Assembly: GCA_020846005.1 (NCBI GenBank)
Contig: JADLEQ010000034.1
Coordinates: 21,910-85,909, forward strand
From: Polyangiaceae bacterium
GTDB taxonomy: Bacteria > Myxococcota_A > Polyangia > Polyangiales > Polyangiaceae
Length of the DNA: 64,000 nucleotides
Direction: 5' to 3'
Numbering within the stretch: the first letter of the stretch is position 1; each line of letters starts with the position of its first letter. The notes under the pieces were generated by a model. That model was given only the letters and a program-made list of their open reading frames with translations, searched no databases and was not told where the DNA came from. Below are positions 60,837-64,000 of the stretch, piece after piece. Both the position numbers and the translations under genes were made by a program.

Positions 60837-62015
60837 CTAGAAGGCGTCGAGCCCGGTGAGCGCCTTGCCGAGGACGAGCGTGTGGACCTCGTGCGTCCCC
60901 TCGTAGGTGTAGACGCTCTCCAGGTTGAGCATGTGCCGGATCGCCGGGTACTCGAGCAGGATCCCGTTGCCGCCGAGGACGGCCCGACAAGAGCGCGCGA
61001 CGTCGAGCGCCGTCCGCACGTTCTCGCGCTTGCAGAGCGACACCTGCTCGGGGCGGAGCCGGCCGTGGCGGTCCTTGATCCGCCCGAAGTGGAGGGCGAG
61101 CAGGTCCCCCTTCACGATCTCGACCGCCATCTCCACGAGCCGCTCCTGCATGAGCTGCTTCGACGCGATGGGCACCCCGAACTGCACCCGGGTGCGCGCG
61201 TACTCGACGGTGCTCTCGAAGCACGCCTTCGCCGCGCCGAGCACCCCCCACGAGATGCCGAACCGCGCCTGGGTGAGACACCCGAGCGGCCCGCCGAGGC
61301 CTCGCTTGTTGGGGAGGATGGCGCTCGCCGGGACACGGCACTCGTCGAGGACGATCTCGCCCGTCTCGCTCGCGCGAAGGCTCATCTTGCCGTGGATCTT
61401 GGGCGTCTCGAAGCCCCGCGCGCCGCGCTCCACGATGAACCCTTGGATCGACTCCGGCCCACCGTCGTCCACCTTGGCCCAGACGACCGCCAGGTGCGCG
61501 AGCGGCGAGTTGGTGATCCACATCTTGGTGCCCGAGAGCACCCACGAGTCCCCGTCGCGCCGGGCGCGCGTCGTCATCGAGCCCGGGTCGGAGCCGCTGT
61601 CCGGCTCGGTGAGGCCGAAGCAGCCGATGAGCTTGCCCTGCGCCATCTCCGGCAGGTACTTCTGCTTCTGCTCCTCGCTGCCATACGCGTGGATGGCGTA
61701 CATCGCGAGCGAGCCCTGCACACTGACGAAGCTGCGGAGCCCGCCGTCCCCGTACTCGAGCTCCTGCAGGATGAGCCCGTACTCGACCGCGCTCATCCCC
61801 GCGCACCCGTACCCCTTCAGCCCGGCGCCGAGCACCCCGAGCTCCGCCAGCTCCGGGATCAGCTCGACGGGGAAGCGCTCCTCCTCGAACAGCTCGCCCG
61901 CTCGCGCTGCGTAGCGCTCCCGGACGAAGCGCCGCACGCTGTCGCGGACCATGCGCTCCTCGTCGGAGAGGTGAGTGTCGATCTCGCTCAGGGCATCCAG
62001 GCTCAGGGGCTCCAT
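60837..62015 (-). CDS. Acyl-CoA dehydrogenase, glutaryl-CoA dehydrogenase-like
   Basis: A 392-residue flavoprotein close in layout to glutaryl-CoA dehydrogenase (oxidative decarboxylation to crotonyl-CoA). Seen: CFGLTEPDSGSDPGSM for FAD, WITNSPLAHLAVVWA, LGGPLGCLTQARFGISWGV with a conserved Arg, and the catalytic Glu in YTYEGTHEVHTLVLGKAL. The motif TYEGTH is that of the glutaryl branch. Convergent with relA, 25 bases apart. Confidence 0.9.
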   Translation of the reverse strand: MEPLSLDALSEIDTHLSDEERMVRDSVRRFVRERYAARAGELFEEERFPVELIPELAELGVLGAGLKGYGCAGMSAVEYGLILQELEYGDGGLRSFVSVQGSLAMYAIHAYGSEEQKQKYLPEMAQGKLIGCFGLTEPDSGSDPGSMTTRARRDGDSWVLSGTKMWITNSPLAHLAVVWAKVDDGGPESIQGFIVERGARGFETPKIHGKMSLRASETGEIVLDECRVPASAILPNKRGLGGPLGCLTQARFGISWGVLGAAKACFESTVEYARTRVQFGVPIASKQLMQERLVEMAVEIVKGDLLALHFGRIKDRHGRLRPEQVSLCKRENVRTALDVARSCRAVLGGNGILLEYPAIRHMLNLESVYTYEGTHEVHTLVLGKALTGLDAF

Positions 62016-62565
62016 GCCGGCAGTATCGACCGCGCGCGGCCCGGATGACCAGCCCCGCCGAACCCGCGCCCCCCGCCCGCGCCGACCGCCGCGGACCCCC
62101 GCCCAACCGCGCCCCCCGCCCGCCGCGCGATCCCCGCGAACCCCAGCAGCGCGACGTCGCAGCCACGCCCACGCGCACGCCCTCGCGCACGCCCCCGCGC
62201 TCGCCCTCCCTCACGCCCGCGCCCCCGCCCGCGCCCCCCGAGCGGGCCGAGCCCCGTCGTCGTCGTGGCGATCCGCCAGCGCGTCCTCGTCCCGGTTGGA
62301 TGCGTGCGGATCCGATCCGCCGCGCACGAGCTTGGCCTCCCCCGGCGCGGTGACCATGTCGAGGCGGGCGTCGATCAGCCCGTCGCCCGCGGTGAAGCGG
62401 TGACGGCGCGGGGTCGCGCGGCGGCCTCTTCCCGGGCTCCCTCGGAGGGAGGGCGCGCCCCCGCCGCGGGCGCGCGGAGGGCTCCGCCCCCGGACCCCGG
62501 CCTCGGATCCGCGGCCCGGCCGTAGCGCTCGGCCTACATCACCACCCGGTGCCCGTACCGAGCCA
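62016..62565. other. 550-base stretch without a supported gene
   Basis: Extremely GC-rich and low in complexity. Open frames read through it only as Arg/Pro/Ala-rich sequence. One minus-strand segment near 62390-62230 (reading TAGDGLIDARLDMVTAPGEA) has a more protein-like composition, but has no convincing start, ribosome site or match, so it is not called a gene. Short GC hairpin near 62465-62500 may end the transcript of the adjacent minus gene. Confidence 0.5.
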
Positions 62566-64000
62566 TCACGGGGTCCGCGCGCACCGCGCCCCAATGTGGT
62601 AGTCGCGACCTGTCGGCGTGCCGTAGAAGCGGGACGAAGCGAGGAGGTTCGACGTGCCGTCAATGAACCCGCCGCCCCGCACGACCCGGTCGGAGGGCGA
62701 CGCGATGGTGGCGCAGTTGTCGCACGTGCCGTTCGGGTATGGAGTCGTCCAGTAGTCCAGGCTCCACTCCCACACGTTCCCCCCCAGCTCCGTTTGCCCC
62801 CACCTCCCGTCACCCCCGGGCTTCATTCCCACCACGATGAGGTCCTCTAGTGTGCACCCCGCCACCCCGTCGCCGCACGAATTGTTGGAGCAGTCGAACG
62901 ACGCGTTCGTGCACCCGATGCTCGTCGAGCTCGCGGGCACCGACCACGGGTACACCCGCTGCTCGCTCCCCCCAGCCGCCACGTAGTTCCACTCCGCTTC
63001 GCTCGGCAAGAAGCCCCCGTCCCAGACGCAGAACGCGTGGTTCTCGTACCAGTTCGCGCAGTTCATCGGCAGCCGCTCGTTCGCCCCGGCCGCCGTCGTC
63101 CAGGTTTGGTAGACCCCGCAGTTCAGGTTCGCGTCCGTCGGCGCCACGCTCGCGTCCCACGCGCTGCTCCACCCCGCCTCGTAGCTCCCGCCCCCCGGCG
63201 CGGATAGCCCCTGCCCGCCGTTCAGGTGCGTGTGCTTCCCCGCGCCCGCCGCAGGCCGCCACCCGCCGTCCCACGCCGCCTTGAACGCCCGGAACCGCCC
63301 CACCGTCACCTCGTACTTGTCCAACCGGAAGTCGCTCACCGTCGCCGGGTACGACTGGCTCGTGTACCCGCTCGAGACGCCGTCGTAGCTCCGGTAGAAC
63401 GTCCCCCCCGGCACCAGCAGGCTCGTGCAGCAGTCCTGGTCGTTCCCCGACCCGCAGTCCGTCAGCCCCGCGCCGCTCGTCACGCAGCTCGTCGCCACGC
63501 ACGCGCCCCCGCTGCACGTCCCGCTCGGGCACACCGTGTCCGTGGGCGTGAACGCGCAAGTCCCAGCGCTGCACGTCCCGCTCGGCGGGTACGTCCGCCG
63601 CGTGCTCGCGTTCACGCACGTCGCCGACGGCGGCGTGGTGCACGGCGAGTTGCAGCTCCCGCAGTGGCTCGCGTTCGTGTTCGTGTTCACCTCGCAGCCG
63701 TTCGACGCGTTGCCGTCGCAGTTGCCGTAGCCCGAGCTGCACGTGATGCCGCATGCGCCGCTCGCGCATGTCGCCGTGCCGTTCGTCGTGCTGCACATCA
63801 CGCGGTTGCCGCACGTCGTCCCGCAGCTCGCCGCGCTGTTCAGGTTCACCTCGCAGCCGTTCGACGCGTCGCCGTCGCAGTTGCCGTAACCGCTGGAGCA
63901 GTTGATGCCGCACGTGCCGCTCGCGCACGTCGCCGTGCCGTTCGTCGTGCTGCACGCCACCCGGTTGCCGCACGTCGTCCCGCAGCTCGCCGCGCTGTTC
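62566..64000 (-). CDS. Cys-rich repeat protein with C-terminal SUMF1/FGE-like domain (5' truncated)
   Basis: The 3' part, 478 codons, of a longer gene whose start is outside. Visible N-terminal part: two or more 53-residue repeats with SSGYGNCDG, ASNGCEVN and CGTTCGNRVxCS, then a spacer Cys block. Residues ~195-475 are a formylglycine-generating-enzyme-like domain: PATVSDFRLDKYEVTVGRF, LPMNCANWYENHAFC, LPSEAEWNYVAAGG, TELGGNVWEW, DRVVRGGGF and IGARC. The Cys pair that FGE uses for catalysis, after GG(S/G)F, is absent here (DGTSNLLASSRFYG), so it is more likely a binding/structural SUMF1 module. Confidence 0.85.
   Translation of the reverse strand, partial: NSAASCGTTCGNRVACSTTNGTATCASGTCGINCSSGYGNCDGDASNGCEVNLNSAASCGTTCGNRVMCSTTNGTATCASGACGITCSSGYGNCDGNASNGCEVNTNTNASHCGSCNSPCTTPPSATCVNASTRRTYPPSGTCSAGTCAFTPTDTVCPSGTCSGGACVATSCVTSGAGLTDCGSGNDQDCCTSLLVPGGTFYRSYDGVSSGYTSQSYPATVSDFRLDKYEVTVGRFRAFKAAWDGGWRPAAGAGKHTHLNGGQGLSAPGGGSYEAGWSSAWDASVAPTDANLNCGVYQTWTTAAGANERLPMNCANWYENHAFCVWDGGFLPSEAEWNYVAAGGSEQRVYPWSVPASSTSIGCTNASFDCSNNSCGDGVAGCTLEDLIVVGMKPGGDGRWGQTELGGNVWEWSLDYWTTPYPNGTCDNCATIASPSDRVVRGGGFIDGTSNLLASSRFYGTPTGRDYHIGARCARTP
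63682..64000. repeat. 159-bp tandem repeat coding Cys-rich units
   Basis: The segment CTCGCAGCCGTTCGACGCG recurs at 63691 and 63850, exactly 159 bases apart, and the ends CAGCTCGCCGCGCTGTTC at 63824 and 63983 also differ by 159. Each unit codes 53 residues. The second repeat runs to the window edge, so more copies are likely beyond it. Confidence 0.9.

Noticed and set aside
62230..62420. Small minus-strand gene in the 550-base gap
   Set aside because: No clean start or ribosome site, and composition changes to Arg/Pro runs at both ends.

Overview
The window is very GC-rich (about 70 percent or more by eye) and gene-dense, and it looks like chromosomal DNA of a myxobacterium (Myxococcota, probably Polyangiales-like). 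The evidence is a C-terminal MYXO-CTERM-type sorting tail, many lipoproteins with Gly/Ser/Ala-rich linkers, large Cys-rich repeat proteins, a Pkn-type Ser/Thr kinase, a class II (B12-dependent) ribonucleotide reductase, and many GTG starts with 4-base stop/start overlaps. I see no phage, insertion sequence, CRISPR array, tRNA or rRNA.

Layout. 1-3.6 kb: tail of an unknown gene, a DUF1844 protein, an HtrA-like lipoprotein protease, and an ECF sigma / anti-sigma / secreted-protein operon. 3.6-6.5 kb (minus): an unusual pair of sensor proteins, REC-GAF-PAS-PAS-HisKA without an ATPase domain followed by a short complete kinase. 6.5-10.2 kb (minus): a TPR-type envelope protein overlapping a Cys-rich lipoprotein. 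10.2-12.4 kb: a single-pass membrane protein and selA. 12.4-19.1 kb (minus): a four-gene run of lipoprotein, RsgA, DUF2723-like membrane protein and fused 2-oxoacid dehydrogenase E1. 19.2-23.7 kb: plsB, a MepA-like endopeptidase and an orphan DNA methyltransferase. 24.0-32.3 kb: the whole oxidative pentose phosphate branch (gnd on minus; zwf-opcA-pgl on plus), with a hydrolase, a PaaK-like ligase and a repeat lipoprotein between them. 32.3-33.7 kb (minus): both subunits of a 3-oxoacid CoA-transferase. 33.8-41.4 kb (minus): a MYXO-CTERM lamin-tail protein, a Tat-exported FAD amine-oxidase-like protein, a second TPR-protein/Cys-rich-lipoprotein pair, and a conserved unknown. 41.7-45.3 kb: DUF350 and a membrane-bound spermidine synthase, facing a Ser/Thr kinase. 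45.5-50.6 kb: a tightly packed operon of flippase-like protein with an alcohol-oxidase accessory domain, GMC oxidoreductase and two extended SDRs. 50.7-58.4 kb: GH31 lipoprotein, nrdJ with an NrdR-box-like palindrome in its promoter region, and two lipoproteins. 58.6-62.0 kb: bifunctional RelA/SpoT and, convergent to it, a glutaryl-CoA-dehydrogenase-like enzyme. 62.6-64 kb: the 3' part of a Cys-rich repeat / SUMF1-domain protein that runs off the window.

The best leads are the GMC/SDR/flippase operon with its unusual domain fusion, the split sensor-kinase pair, the duplicated TPR-protein plus Cys-rich-lipoprotein module, the palindrome upstream of nrdJ, and several near-perfect short tandem repeats inside genes and in spacers. 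Functions are read from motifs and family knowledge only; no database search was run.
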